From Bacilli bacterium (lineage in GTDB: Bacteria; Bacillota_I; Bacilli_A; RFN20; CAG-826), in NCBI GenBank assembly GCA_023268805.1, contig JALRKT010000009.1:1-41379 (forward strand): a stretch of DNA of 41,379 bases. Direction: 5' to 3'. A program made the position numbers and the translations under genes. The notes beneath the pieces are model-generated. The model was given only the letters and a program-made list of their open reading frames with translations, was not told where the DNA came from and did no database searches. Below are positions 6,952-15,126 of the stretch, piece by piece (positions within the stretch are counted from its first letter, which is position 1; every line of letters starts with the position of its first letter).

Positions 6952-7037
6952 TGGTGCAGTCGAGGAGATTTGAACTCCCACACCCGTGAAGGTACTAGAC
7001 CCTGAATCTAGCGCGTCTGCCGTTCCGCCACGACTGC
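6952..7037 (-). tRNA. tRNA-Leu(CAG)
   Basis: An 86-nt class II tRNA with acceptor arms GCAGTCG and CGACTGC, encoded CCA, anticodon stem CTAGA/TCTAG with loop TTCAGGG (anticodon CAG), a long variable arm and a GTTCAAAT T-loop. A TATAAT sits at 7046-7051, 8 nt before its 5' end, overlapping the region just after cotH. It is the nearest tRNA to the composition change and so a candidate integration site. Confidence 0.95.
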
Positions 7038-7051
7038 ATACGGTTATTATA

Positions 7052-8758
7052 CTAGGAAATGGCCTGCTGATACGTGTTGAGTTTCCCCGAAATATAGTCG
7101 TGGAAGGTGATATTTTTTTGTGTTTTTTGATTCACGGAGAAAACCACAAAGAAATCGCGTAACGCCGGACTTGTGGGTTGAAGATACGTAAAATCTCCCC
7201 CGGTTGGATAATACGTATCACGATACGCATAATGCATGTCATAAAAAGATCCTGAAAATTGGCCAGGTGCAACATTGTTAGAGGCAAGCCAACCGCTTTG
7301 TGCGATTTCTTCAAGGGCATCACGGTACATCGATTGATACGTAGAAATTGCGCCTTCAACGACGGTAAAACGATGCAGAGGATTCGTACGATTGCCGTTC
7401 CATGGGGCTAATAAGGCGGATGCAAACGGGGATAACCGTGTCATGGAAGGTCCTGCGTATGCAAAATCATTTTCCGTGGGATCCCAATCGCCATTTTGAC
7501 CCAAACCACGATCTAAATCGTGCGGAATAAAAACAGCTTTTCCTGTGGATGGAACAAAATACACAAACATATTGTTGAAATTATTTCGAAAATCATCGGG
7601 ATTTCCGATAAAGTATGCGACGGCTTCCATCCGAATAAATTGTTCGATATCAATAAACGTTTCTAACCGAGACCGGAACCCTTCATCGTTATATTGATTG
7701 GTTTCATTAACAAGACCAATCAGGTTCGCCATGTCGGAATAATCTTCTAAAACGGTATTCGTCTTTTTATCATACGTGGGATGGTAATTGGTAAGATTGT
7801 TTTCAATCCCAATTTTATTTCCTTGTCGGATGTGCGTTGTCCCACTGCTAGAAACCGCATTGTCTCGAGAAAAATCTGCCGGTCCAGTTTGGGAGTAAAG
7901 CAGTTTATATAAATTTCCATCGGCTTCCGGACCATCGCCTAAGCGTCGGGCAAAGAAACGGCGATCCATCGGTTCAATTAAGGTATATAACCCCATGTAC
8001 GTCGATTGATAGTCGGAATTTTGAACATCGACTTGATGAAAGGAAACACCGCCTAATGTGGCTTCCGGTGACATCGTTAAAAATTCACGATACATTTTAT
8101 AACTATACACTTGCCGAATTTGCGTGTGGTCTTGATTACGATTCCATTTCATATCCAATTTTGTCATCCCAAAAAATTGGGCATTCGGAATACGATTTTC
8201 ACTCGGATTATCGGAGGAAAACGACACTTTTAAATTAACAAAGTCATTAATGAGACCATCATTATTCACAAAAGAGGTTCGTGAGGTATTCCCTTTCATA
8301 CGCACACCCACGATAGGGTAACAGTACGTTTGTGTAGGTTGATCAAGAGGGGTCACTTCAATTTTTAAGGACGCCAATGAGTAAATATCGTGTAATTCCG
8401 TACGTGTTCCATTATCAGAAATGGCCTTCAAGGATGCTTGTGATAATGAAAAATCGAGCATGACTTTGGTTGTCGGGGCAAAAAAGTTTTCAAAACCTTC
8501 TTCAGTATTTGCCGCTGTCACCGGGGTGCTCTCGGGGGTACAATCCCCTTCAAAAACAGGTAAGGATGGGGGTAACGTGCTCGAACTAGGAATCGACGTC
8601 GGTGTCTCGCTGGAGCCTTCGCTGGAGACGACTTCGGAAGAAGTTTCTAGCGAGGTATCGGGTACTAAAGACGATGAAATCGATAATAAAAAACCATCAC
8701 AACTGGCGAGAATGATACTTGTAAAAACCGAAAGATAAAGAGGCTTGAGACGTTTCAT
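7052..8758 (-). CDS. CotH-kinase-family lipoprotein
   Basis: A 568-aa exported protein. The N-terminus has a short basic/hydrophobic signal and a lipobox ILASC, with Cys20 as the predicted lipidated residue. A Ser/Thr/Pro-rich linker follows (about 25-70), then a CotH-type atypical kinase domain with RMKGNTSR, KLDMKWN, YMGLYTLIEPMDRRFF, GNLYK and FIPHDLDRGLG. CotH of spore formers phosphorylates spore-coat proteins; here the protein appears anchored outside the membrane and no sporulation gene is nearby, so a cell-surface substrate is likelier. There is no clear SD; TATAGT lies 7 nt before the ATG. Codon use fits the GC-richer half. Substrate and activity are unknown. Confidence 0.85.
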   Translation of the reverse strand: MKRLKPLYLSVFTSIILASCDGFLLSISSSLVPDTSLETSSEVVSSEGSSETPTSIPSSSTLPPSLPVFEGDCTPESTPVTAANTEEGFENFFAPTTKVMLDFSLSQASLKAISDNGTRTELHDIYSLASLKIEVTPLDQPTQTYCYPIVGVRMKGNTSRTSFVNNDGLINDFVNLKVSFSSDNPSENRIPNAQFFGMTKLDMKWNRNQDHTQIRQVYSYKMYREFLTMSPEATLGGVSFHQVDVQNSDYQSTYMGLYTLIEPMDRRFFARRLGDGPEADGNLYKLLYSQTGPADFSRDNAVSSSGTTHIRQGNKIGIENNLTNYHPTYDKKTNTVLEDYSDMANLIGLVNETNQYNDEGFRSRLETFIDIEQFIRMEAVAYFIGNPDDFRNNFNNMFVYFVPSTGKAVFIPHDLDRGLGQNGDWDPTENDFAYAGPSMTRLSPFASALLAPWNGNRTNPLHRFTVVEGAISTYQSMYRDALEEIAQSGWLASNNVAPGQFSGSFYDMHYAYRDTYYPTGGDFTYLQPTSPALRDFFVVFSVNQKTQKNITFHDYISGKLNTYQQAIS

Positions 8759-8798
8759 CTTTACAACTATAACAAAACTTTACAAAAAACTTAAGGTG

Positions 8799-9260
8799 CT
8801 ATGAAAGACTTTCAACGACCTGTTGCATTAACCGTTCCAGATAATATTGGTCGATGGTATCAAACGCAGCGTGATCATACGAATCTAAATCAAGCACACC
8901 AAGTAAGATACCGTGATGAAGAAGCGGGACGACAATTTCAGATTGACTGCCTGCATCACAGGCAATATGGCCCGGAAACGCATGGACATCTTCGACGATG
9001 ACGGTTTTTTCTTCACGTGCCGCTTTGCCGCAGACACCTTTTTCAAAAGGAATGTGTGTGGTTGCAACTAGACCTTGGAATGGACCCAGGTAAAGCGAAC
9101 GATCCTCATTTTTTAAATAAAAACCACACCAGGATAAGTAAGGGATATTTTGTTTGAGTAATGCGGTGATGTTGGCGAATAACGAGACCGGCTTTAAACC
9201 CGGTTCAATTAAGCCACTCGCTTGTAGTAAGACCGATTCATAAAGTGCTTTTTTATCCAT
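8799..9260 (-). CDS. msrC: free methionine-(R)-sulfoxide reductase (GAF domain)
   Basis: A 153-aa GAF-domain protein of the fRMsr family (E. coli MsrC, B. subtilis YtsP), which reduces free Met-R-sulfoxide. Family blocks are SWCGFYL, LGPFQG, GVCGKAA and EDVHAFPGHIACDAGSQSEIVVPL. Cys77 and Cys101, matching the redox pair, are present. The third conserved Cys, expected in an AC(V/I)RI block, is replaced by Thr67 in VATTHI. The gene follows msrA after 3 nt, so the pair covers protein-bound S-sulfoxides and free R-sulfoxide. The loss of one Cys may change recycling rather than abolish activity. A general GAF sensor role is less likely given the motif set. Confidence 0.9.
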   Translation of the reverse strand: MDKKALYESVLLQASGLIEPGLKPVSLFANITALLKQNIPYLSWCGFYLKNEDRSLYLGPFQGLVATTHIPFEKGVCGKAAREEKTVIVEDVHAFPGHIACDAGSQSEIVVPLLHHGILLGVLDLDSYDHAAFDTIDQYYLERLMQQVVESLS

Positions 9261-9263
9261 ACG

Positions 9264-9761
9264 TTACTTACGTTCATCCTTTTTCATCACCGAAAAATTG
9301 ACATGGCAATAACCAAAAGGATTTTTATCCAAGTAATCTTGATGGTACGTTTCTGCATCAAAGAAACCACGTTCTTGTTCAAGTTCCACGGCGATCGGCA
9401 AACGATAATGTTGTTGTTCTTTTTTTAAGAAGGCTTCCGCGATGACACGATCAGCTTCATCGTAATAATAAATACCCGTACGGTATTGAATACCTTCATC
9501 ATGGCCTTGTTTATTAATGGACGTCGGATCAATAATACGGAATAAATGCTCTAAGAGTTTTTCTAAGGTAATTTCGTGTTCATTATATTCAATATAGACG
9601 GCTTCTGCGTGCGTCGCTTTTTCTTCACAAACGTCTTCATAGGTAGGATTGGCGTAGTTACCATTCACATAACCCACTTGGGTATCGGTCACCCCACGAA
9701 GCATTTTAAAATACGCTTCAACGCCCCAGAAACAACCCCCTGCTAAAATAATCTTTTTCAT
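9264..9761 (-). CDS. msrA: peptide methionine-(S)-sulfoxide reductase
   Basis: A 165-aa MsrA with the catalytic GCFWG motif at residues 9-13 (Cys10), followed by GVTDTQVGYVNGNYANPTY and the substrate-pocket segment near the C-terminus (ETYHQDYLDKNPFGYCH). It repairs Met-S-sulfoxide in proteins. The frame can be opened at a GTG at 9770, but GAGGTG lies 6 nt before the ATG at 9761, which is the better start. A TATAAT at 9785-9790 on this strand fits a promoter. It is the first gene of a two-gene oxidative-repair operon with msrC and is divergent from the aldo/keto reductase gene. Confidence 0.93.
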   Translation of the reverse strand: MKKIILAGGCFWGVEAYFKMLRGVTDTQVGYVNGNYANPTYEDVCEEKATHAEAVYIEYNEHEITLEKLLEHLFRIIDPTSINKQGHDEGIQYRTGIYYYDEADRVIAEAFLKKEQQHYRLPIAVELEQERGFFDAETYHQDYLDKNPFGYCHVNFSVMKKDERK

Positions 9762-9866
9762 CCTCATCACCTCGTTGCAAAAATATTATATGCAATGCCT
9801 CTCCGAAATGTTAAGTTCGTGCTTACAGGGAATGAAAGTGTTAGGATAAAGATGGAGGAAAGAACC

Positions 9867-10697
9867 ATGATTTTTCAAAAGACACTGACACTTTCTAATG
9901 GCGTTATCGTCCCCTTACTCGGGTTTGGAACGTGGCAAATCAAACCAGGAGACGAGGCGTACCAATCGACCTTAACCGCACTAAAACTCGGTTACCGTCA
10001 CATTGATACGGCTGCCGCGTATCGTAATGAACAATCGGTGGGCCAAGCGATTAAAGATTTTGGCTTACCGCGAGATCAGGTCTTTATTACGACCAAACTA
10101 GAATCCCATATCAAAGACTATGATCAAGCCCTTATCGAATTTGAAAACTCCCGCCAACGCCTCGGGGTTGATTATATTGACCTTTATTTAATTCACGCGC
10201 CATGGCCGTGGTCCGAATGGCAAACCAATCCAGATTATTCTAAAGGCAACATTGCCGCGTGGAAAGCGATGGAAAAACTTTATCATGAAAAGAAAATTCG
10301 CAGCATTGGTGTTTCTAACTTTGAAATTGAGCACTTAGAAAAACTGCTTAAAGAAACAACGATTGTCCCGCACGCGAATCAAATTCCCTTATGGATTGGT
10401 CGTCCTCAAAAAGCCTTACGTGCGTTTTGTGAAGCCAAAGGCATCGCGATTGAAGCCTATTCTCCCTTAGCAACCGGTCGTATTTTCAAACAACCGCTCC
10501 TACAAGAACTTGCGACCAAATACGGCAAAACGATGGCCCAAATTGCCATTCGCTTTACGGTGGAACTGGGAGCAATTACCTTGCCCAAATCCATCACACC
10601 CAGTCGCATTGAAGAAAACGGAAACCTTGATTTCACCCTTGAAGCAACTGATATGGAACGTTTACTCGCCCTTGAAGGGTTAAACTACCGCGATTAA
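9867..10697 (+). CDS. aldo/keto reductase
   Basis: A 276-aa NAD(P)H-dependent oxidoreductase with a TIM-barrel fold, reducing aldehydes or ketones. The catalytic tetrad is Asp47 and Tyr52 (HIDTAAAYRNE), Lys77 (FITTKLE) and His110 (YLIHAPWPW); the NADP-binding end has LPKSITPSRIEEN. It resembles the 2,5-diketo-gluconate/YvgN-type reductases of Bacilli. The frame is open from 9795, but GGAGGA precedes the ATG at 9867 and the family N-terminus (TLSNGVIVPLLGFGTW) starts there. It is divergent from msrA, suggesting a detoxification neighbourhood. Substrate is unknown. A bidirectional terminator follows. Confidence 0.92.
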   Translation: MIFQKTLTLSNGVIVPLLGFGTWQIKPGDEAYQSTLTALKLGYRHIDTAAAYRNEQSVGQAIKDFGLPRDQVFITTKLESHIKDYDQALIEFENSRQRLGVDYIDLYLIHAPWPWSEWQTNPDYSKGNIAAWKAMEKLYHEKKIRSIGVSNFEIEHLEKLLKETTIVPHANQIPLWIGRPQKALRAFCEAKGIAIEAYSPLATGRIFKQPLLQELATKYGKTMAQIAIRFTVELGAITLPKSITPSRIEENGNLDFTLEATDMERLLALEGLNYRD

Positions 10698-10712
10698 TTG
10701 CTCTCTTTTCCA

Positions 10713-10742
10713 GGAAAAAAAGCCTGAGTGTTCAGGCTTTTT
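10713..10742. terminator. bidirectional terminator between aldo/keto reductase and tRNA-Ala
   Basis: Stem AAGCCTGA-gtgt-TCAGGCTT has A and T runs on both sides, so it can end both the + strand reductase transcript and the - strand tRNA-Ala transcript. Confidence 0.85.
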
Positions 10743-10752
10743 GTTTGCATTT

Positions 10753-10828
10753 TGGTGGAGCTGACGAGGCTCGAACTCGCGACCTCCTCCATGCCATGGA
10801 GGCGCTCTACCAACTGAGCTACAGCCCC
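10753..10828 (-). tRNA. tRNA-Ala(GGC)
   Basis: A 76-nt tRNA with acceptor GGGGCTG/CAGCTCC, including the G3-U70 pair that specifies alanine, D arm AGCTCAGTTGG, anticodon loop ATGGCAT (anticodon GGC), T arm with GTTCGAGC and encoded CCA. Promoter-like TTGCTA and TGC-TAAAGT sit upstream in the gap after mnhD. Confidence 0.97.
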
Positions 10829-10841
10829 AAATTGCTTATTT

Positions 10842-10870
10842 ACTTTAGCAAATTCCGTATCAGGTAGCAA
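10842..10870 (-). promoter_or_regulatory. promoter of tRNA-Ala
   Basis: On the - strand TTGCTA (10865-10870), 17-nt spacer, TAAAGT (10842-10847), with TGC immediately before the -10. It shares the extended -10 pattern seen at rpsB, rplS, plsX, topA and rseP. Confidence 0.6.
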
Positions 10871-10872
10871 GA

Positions 10873-12480
10873 TTAACGTAATGTTAACCCTAAAAACACT
10901 AAAACCACCGCAAGTAACCAGACATTGAGCGAAGGGAAAGAGATGGTAAAATCGCGAATTTGTTGCAACGGTTTCGCGTCTTTACGGATGACCCCATAGT
11001 AGAGGGTCAATCCCAGCGAGAAATATAAGACATAATCCACCAGTGATTCAACTGATCCAACGTGGACATCATACGCGGTAAACCCATAGATCGCTTGGAT
11101 TATCGGTTGGTAAAATACGCCAATTACAAGCATGAGTATCGCCATCAAAGTCATCGGGAGATGTTGCCGAAAGCTTGTTTTCCCAACATCGACACCGGTG
11201 TTGGGTTTGCCAGTAAACATCATCAAAAGCTTTGAAAAAGAAATCATCGTACCCACATTGATCGCTTGAAAGAGTGTCATCCATATCGCATCATCCGCAA
11301 ATGCGTATTTAATCATGGTCTTTGAGACGTACCCATTGAAAAAGGGTGCCCCAGTAATCCCGAGAATCCCCACCAAAAATAAGGTCGCAGTCCATGGCAT
11401 CGTCTGAAAAAGCCCACGAATTTCATACACTTTTTTCGTGTTATACACCTTGATGATGACGCCGGCGGCCAAAAAGAGTAACCCTTTAAACAAGGCATGA
11501 TTAAGAATATGGAGCCATCCCCCAATGTAAGAATTTCCTGATCCAAACGAAATACCAATCATCATCAAACCGACTTGGGAAATCGTATGATAGGCTAACA
11601 CTTGTTTAATATCTTTTTGGGTCATGGCAAAAAGCACCCCTAAGCCACCGGAGACAAATCCAAGCACAAAAAACACTTGGTCAAAGCCATACGGTTGACC
11701 AAACATATCCCCATGCAAACGCATGATGAGATAGAGGGATACTTTGACCATTAATCCTGAAAGTAACGCCGAGATGGACGACTGCGCGACCCCATGGGCT
11801 TTGGGTAGCCATGCATACACGGGGAACACTGCCCCTTTTACCATCCATGCTGCCATCATAAGACCATAGGCCACACGCATGAGCATCGTGTCTTCATACG
11901 TGGGCATCATCTCGGCCACTAAGCGAATATTAATCGTACCAAACACATAATAAATGAGCATGACGCCAATTAAATAAAGCATCGCTGCCACCGAGGAAAT
12001 GAGTAAATACTGCAAACCTGCTTTCAAGGATTGTTCCGCTTTACGGTAAGCGATTAAAATCGTCACAAGTAAACTCGTTAATTCTAAAAACACAAAAAGG
12101 TTGAATAAATCATTCGTCATCAATAGACCGATGAATACCCCTTCTAAAAACGTCAAAAAGAAAAAGTACTTCTTCTCTTTTCGATTCGCTTTAAACGAGT
12201 AATACATGATGATGAAAAACATCACAATGGTGAGTCCTACAAACGTGAGATTGAGTGCATCTGCATAAAAACTTATGCCAATCCAATCCGCATAGCCCCC
12301 AAACACTAAAAGAGCATCGTCGGGAAATGCGCGAAGATGACCTACATAGAGGATAAAGAGTAGGAATAAGATCGCTTGTAAGGGAAATACCAATCCGTGA
12401 ATCCAATTCGGTTTCACCATGAACATGATAATCGCGGTGATGATTGGTAAAAACACCCAAACAATCGGAAGGATATTCAT
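10873..12480 (-). CDS. mnhD: Mrp/Mbh-type antiporter subunit D (NuoL/M/N-like)
   Basis: A 535-aa polytopic protein of the proton-conducting NuoL/M/N family and the only large antiporter-like subunit of this operon. About 14 hydrophobic segments are visible, with NDLFNLFVFLELTSL, GAVFPVYAWLPKAHGVAQSSISALLSGLMVK and the TM8-type Lys/His region LAYHTISQVGLMMIG, all typical of MrpD. An upstream in-frame ATG at 12498 lacks an SD. The ATG at 12480 overlaps the mnhC stop (ATGA) and has AGGA upstream. It is expected to exchange H+ for Na+ or another cation with the other subunits. Last gene of the operon, before tRNA-Ala. Confidence 0.92.
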   Translation of the reverse strand: MNILPIVWVFLPIITAIIMFMVKPNWIHGLVFPLQAILFLLFILYVGHLRAFPDDALLVFGGYADWIGISFYADALNLTFVGLTIVMFFIIMYYSFKANRKEKKYFFFLTFLEGVFIGLLMTNDLFNLFVFLELTSLLVTILIAYRKAEQSLKAGLQYLLISSVAAMLYLIGVMLIYYVFGTINIRLVAEMMPTYEDTMLMRVAYGLMMAAWMVKGAVFPVYAWLPKAHGVAQSSISALLSGLMVKVSLYLIMRLHGDMFGQPYGFDQVFFVLGFVSGGLGVLFAMTQKDIKQVLAYHTISQVGLMMIGISFGSGNSYIGGWLHILNHALFKGLLFLAAGVIIKVYNTKKVYEIRGLFQTMPWTATLFLVGILGITGAPFFNGYVSKTMIKYAFADDAIWMTLFQAINVGTMISFSKLLMMFTGKPNTGVDVGKTSFRQHLPMTLMAILMLVIGVFYQPIIQAIYGFTAYDVHVGSVESLVDYVLYFSLGLTLYYGVIRKDAKPLQQIRDFTISFPSLNVWLLAVVLVFLGLTLR

Positions 12481-12797
12481 CGCTTTAAATCCTTCCATTC
12501 GATCGAACCATGATGATGGAAAATTTTAATACTAATGATGAGCGCTAAACTTGTCACCGTCGACCCAATGACAATGGTAGTAATCATTAAGGCTTGCGGA
12601 ATCGGATCGACAATGGCTAAACTCACATCCGAGGTAATGGGAATCACGCCACCATTCCACGTGCCTAAATTTAAGAATAGTAAGATAACACCGGATTCAA
12701 TCATCGTTGCCATAAACACACTTTTAATAATATTCGTACTGGAAATAAGACCATATAGTCCCACTAAAATAATGATGAGTGTCACATACGGATTCAT
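12477..12797 (-). CDS. mnhC: Mrp antiporter subunit C (NuoK-like)
   Basis: A 106-aa protein with three hydrophobic segments in the NuoK/MnhC pattern. A membrane glutamate lies in MIESGVILLFLNLG, and DPIPQALMITTIVIGSTVTSLAL is diagnostic of MnhC. It has a strong SD (AAAGGAGGG) and overlaps the preceding stop by one base (TAATG) and the next gene by four. Part of the proton channel of the Mrp complex. Confidence 0.93.
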   Translation of the reverse strand: MNPYVTLIIILVGLYGLISSTNIIKSVFMATMIESGVILLFLNLGTWNGGVIPITSDVSLAIVDPIPQALMITTIVIGSTVTSLALIISIKIFHHHGSIEWKDLKR

Positions 12798-13489
12798 TAG
12801 CGACCCTCCTTTAAAAAGGCGATAAAGATTGCGGTTAACCCTAACGCAACTTTCGCCCCGATGAGGACATTTAAGGTAATGAGAAAAACACTTTGCCAGG
12901 CCACACCCATGTCCGGACTCACCACATTCGTAAATAAAAATCCCCGAGTAAAGAAACTCAAGGAACTGATGAGGAGAAGGAGCAAATAAAGCACTTTTTC
13001 GATGAAGAAAATACGAGTAAGGTTCGTTTTCTTGTTTAAATCAATGTAATAAAGAATAAGTAAGGCGGTCGCTAAAATACTTCCACCTTGGAATCCACCT
13101 CCCGGGGCAAGATGACCATTGAAGACCACATAAATCCCAAATAGCAACACAATCGGGTAAAGCACGCGGGCAATCGAGACAAAAAGTTCAGGGATTTTAA
13201 AGCGGTCGAGCATGAATAACGGATTATGTTCAATGTGATCATGTTGGGCAATCCAGCTCACCCCCGAAACGGCAACGAGTAAAATACCCGCTTCAAATAA
13301 CGTATCCAACAAGCGGTAATCAAGATAAATTCCCGTGACAAGATTCAACGAACCTGTTTCTAAAAATCCATTGGTTTGGAAATAAAGTCGAGCCTCATCG
13401 TTATAAAGAACTCCAAACTCATGCATCGCTTCCACCATGAAGAAAAATAAACCGATGAGCAAACTTAATCCGATGATGCGTCTAATCAA
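12797..13489 (-). CDS. mnhB: fused MbhE-like and MnhB subunit of Mrp antiporter
   Basis: A 230-aa membrane protein made of two parts. Residues about 1-85 look like MbhE or the extreme C-terminus of MrpA (VTGIYLDYRLLDTLFEAGILLVAVSGV). Residues about 100-230 are MnhB (ARVLYPIVLLFGIYVVFNGHLAPGGGFQGG). In Mbh operons these are separate genes; in classical Mrp the first part belongs to MrpA. The start is a TTG at 13489, supported by GGAGGG 8 nt upstream, and overlaps the preceding gene by 8 nt. It completes the antiporter module without a full MrpA. Confidence 0.85.
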   Translation of the reverse strand: MIRRIIGLSLLIGLFFFMVEAMHEFGVLYNDEARLYFQTNGFLETGSLNLVTGIYLDYRLLDTLFEAGILLVAVSGVSWIAQHDHIEHNPLFMLDRFKIPELFVSIARVLYPIVLLFGIYVVFNGHLAPGGGFQGGSILATALLILYYIDLNKKTNLTRIFFIEKVLYLLLLLISSLSFFTRGFLFTNVVSPDMGVAWQSVFLITLNVLIGAKVALGLTAIFIAFLKEGR

Positions 13490-14024
13490 GGTCGTGACCC
13501 TCCTCGATGAGTTCAGTACGAATATGAGGATGTTGTTTCAGTTCTTTGACCATTTTCTTCATGAGCATGTGATGGGATTTTCCTTTGAGAACATAGGTTT
13601 CTTCTTCTTTAGTAATGATAAAATCCACATTCATTTCGCGAATCAATGTGGCATCATCCCCTTCAAGATCACTACAAACGTTTAAACGTAGTTTATTTTT
13701 TTTACTAAATGCATAAAGGTACGTATAAATTTCACCTTCAAAGACCGTGCCCGGAGTAATGTCTCCATGATGCAATGTATCATAGACGATGATTTCACGT
13801 TGACGCGAAATGGCGATCACATAAATTAGCGGAATAATCGCCGCGTTGATTGCAACTTCTGCAATCGCCACATCCGGCGCTTGATTAAACATATAAAGCG
13901 TCGCGGCAATCAATGAATATACCGACATTAAAATAATCACGGTAAAATTATTTTTTTGAAAGACCACCGCGATGGCGGTCACAAGCATAAAGAGTTGAAA
14001 TCCAAGGGCAATGAGGTCGTTCAT
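13482..14024 (-). CDS. MbhD-like (DUF4040) Mrp subunit with soluble C-terminal domain
   Basis: A 180-aa protein. Residues about 1-75 contain three hydrophobic segments and the DUF4040/MbhD block YMFNQAPDVAIAEVAINAAIIP, which corresponds to a piece of MrpA in classical operons. Residues about 80-180 are hydrophilic, probably cytoplasmic, and contain KLRLNVCSDLEGDD and VDFIITKEEETYVLKGK; I do not recognise this domain. Many MbhD proteins end soon after the membrane part, so the tail is a possible regulatory or assembly extension. The ATG has an AAAGGAAG SD and overlaps the mnhG stop (ATGA). Confidence 0.8.
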   Translation of the reverse strand: MNDLIALGFQLFMLVTAIAVVFQKNNFTVIILMSVYSLIAATLYMFNQAPDVAIAEVAINAAIIPLIYVIAISRQREIIVYDTLHHGDITPGTVFEGEIYTYLYAFSKKNKLRLNVCSDLEGDDATLIREMNVDFIITKEEETYVLKGKSHHMLMKKMVKELKQHPHIRTELIEEGHDLD

Positions 14025-14326
14025 ACGGACTTCCTTTGGTCATGATCCATAGGGAGTTTGGATAAATACGCCGAGCGAATATTCACGTGGGTAGAGATAG
14101 GCGAGGTTAAAAAGATAAACCCAATGAGCAGGAGAATGCGAAAAATAAAAGCCCCATCCCACAATAGAAACATGAGTCCGATTAAAAATAAGAAACTACC
14201 AACCGTATCAATAATGGTAGAAGCAATAATGCGCATGTATAAATTTTTAAAGACAAAAATACTGATGACCCCAAAGAGAATGAAAATCATGGCAATACTT
14301 AAAAAAATCCATCCGATGATAATCAT
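14021..14326 (-). CDS. mnhG: Mrp antiporter subunit G
   Basis: A 101-aa protein with three hydrophobic segments, matching MnhG/MbhC. FKNLYMRIIASTIIDTVGSFLFLIG and the post-segment FLTSPISTHVNIRSAYL resemble the family's conserved LTxPxxxH region. It is linked by 4-nt ATGA overlaps to both neighbours and preceded by GGAAAAG as SD. Confidence 0.9.
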   Translation of the reverse strand: MIIIGWIFLSIAMIFILFGVISIFVFKNLYMRIIASTIIDTVGSFLFLIGLMFLLWDGAFIFRILLLIGFIFLTSPISTHVNIRSAYLSKLPMDHDQRKSV

Positions 14327-14607
14327 TCTTTTCCTTTGCCTCCGGCAATGACAAATTTAGAAAATAAGGTCATCGTTAGAAAACTAATAATCCCATACGT
14401 TAACGCAATATCAAGCAGTAATTCCGAGGCTGTGATAATCGCATACAAGGCGAGTAACAATAAAATTTTGGTGGAAATAAGATTTAATAGTAATAACCGA
14501 TTCCATACATACCGTGTCCATAGAATTTTTAAAAAGAACGCGATCATGGCCAGCATTAATAAGCCCATGAGTGTTCCATAAAAAATGGTTTCAGCAGTCC
14601 AGATCAT
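14323..14607 (-). CDS. mnhF: Mrp antiporter subunit F
   Basis: A 94-aa protein with three hydrophobic segments. The region NRLLLLNLISTKILLLLALYAIIT followed by LLDIALTYGIISFL is the MnhF/MbhB pattern, in which a membrane Asp follows the second helix. The ATG overlaps the mnhE stop and has AAGGAA upstream. Confidence 0.9.
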   Translation of the reverse strand: MIWTAETIFYGTLMGLLMLAMIAFFLKILWTRYVWNRLLLLNLISTKILLLLALYAIITASELLLDIALTYGIISFLTMTLFSKFVIAGGKGKE

Positions 14608-15113
14608 CGTTTTATTTTTCCTTGGAGTCGCCGTTCAAATTCGGAATGAATCGGGGCTTCGACTTCGGCGGGGGTTGTACCTTTTTTCACCACTGCCATC
14701 ACGGTGAGTGTCGATCCATTCACATCAAGGCTAACCGTCCCTGGCGTTAGAGTAATGGAATTGGCGATGAGGGCAACTTTGATGGGATCCTGTTCATGAA
14801 GCTGCATATCAAAGACAAGTAAATCGTATTGGCCACCCAAAATAACCTTGATATAGCTGATGGCGGCAAGAAAAATTTCTTTCATCAAATTCGCAACGTA
14901 CACGAGGAGTTGCCAAGGGGAGAGCATATGCGTTTGAAACTTAGTTTCATCGTATAACACAAACGACGTAAATAAGGTCATGCCCACACTGACAAGAAAC
15001 CCGAGGGTCCAAGTCCATAAATCCCACTGGAAATTAAAAAGCATCCATAACAAATACATGGCAATAAAGAAATGCCAACGTCGGAAGAAACGATTATTAA
15101 CCCATGATTTCAT
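14604..15113 (-). CDS. mnhE: Mrp antiporter subunit E
   Basis: A 169-aa MnhE with an N-terminal membrane part (residues about 12-55) and a cytoplasmic domain carrying ALIANSITLTPGTVSLDVNGSTLTVMAV, the family hallmark. It is the first gene of the seven-gene operon. The ATG comes only 13 nt after the encoded CCA of tRNA-Arg and has no SD, so the mRNA may be released by tRNA 3' processing or read through from it. The soluble domain ends in charged residues, as usual for the family. Confidence 0.92.
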   Translation of the reverse strand: MKSWVNNRFFRRWHFFIAMYLLWMLFNFQWDLWTWTLGFLVSVGMTLFTSFVLYDETKFQTHMLSPWQLLVYVANLMKEIFLAAISYIKVILGGQYDLLVFDMQLHEQDPIKVALIANSITLTPGTVSLDVNGSTLTVMAVVKKGTTPAEVEAPIHSEFERRLQGKIKR

Positions 15114-15126
15114 TGCGTTTTTTATC

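Noticed and set aside
8421-8738. 105-codon + frame antisense to the CotH lipoprotein linker
   Set aside because: It is a shadow of the Ser/Thr-rich linker coding sequence and has no SD.
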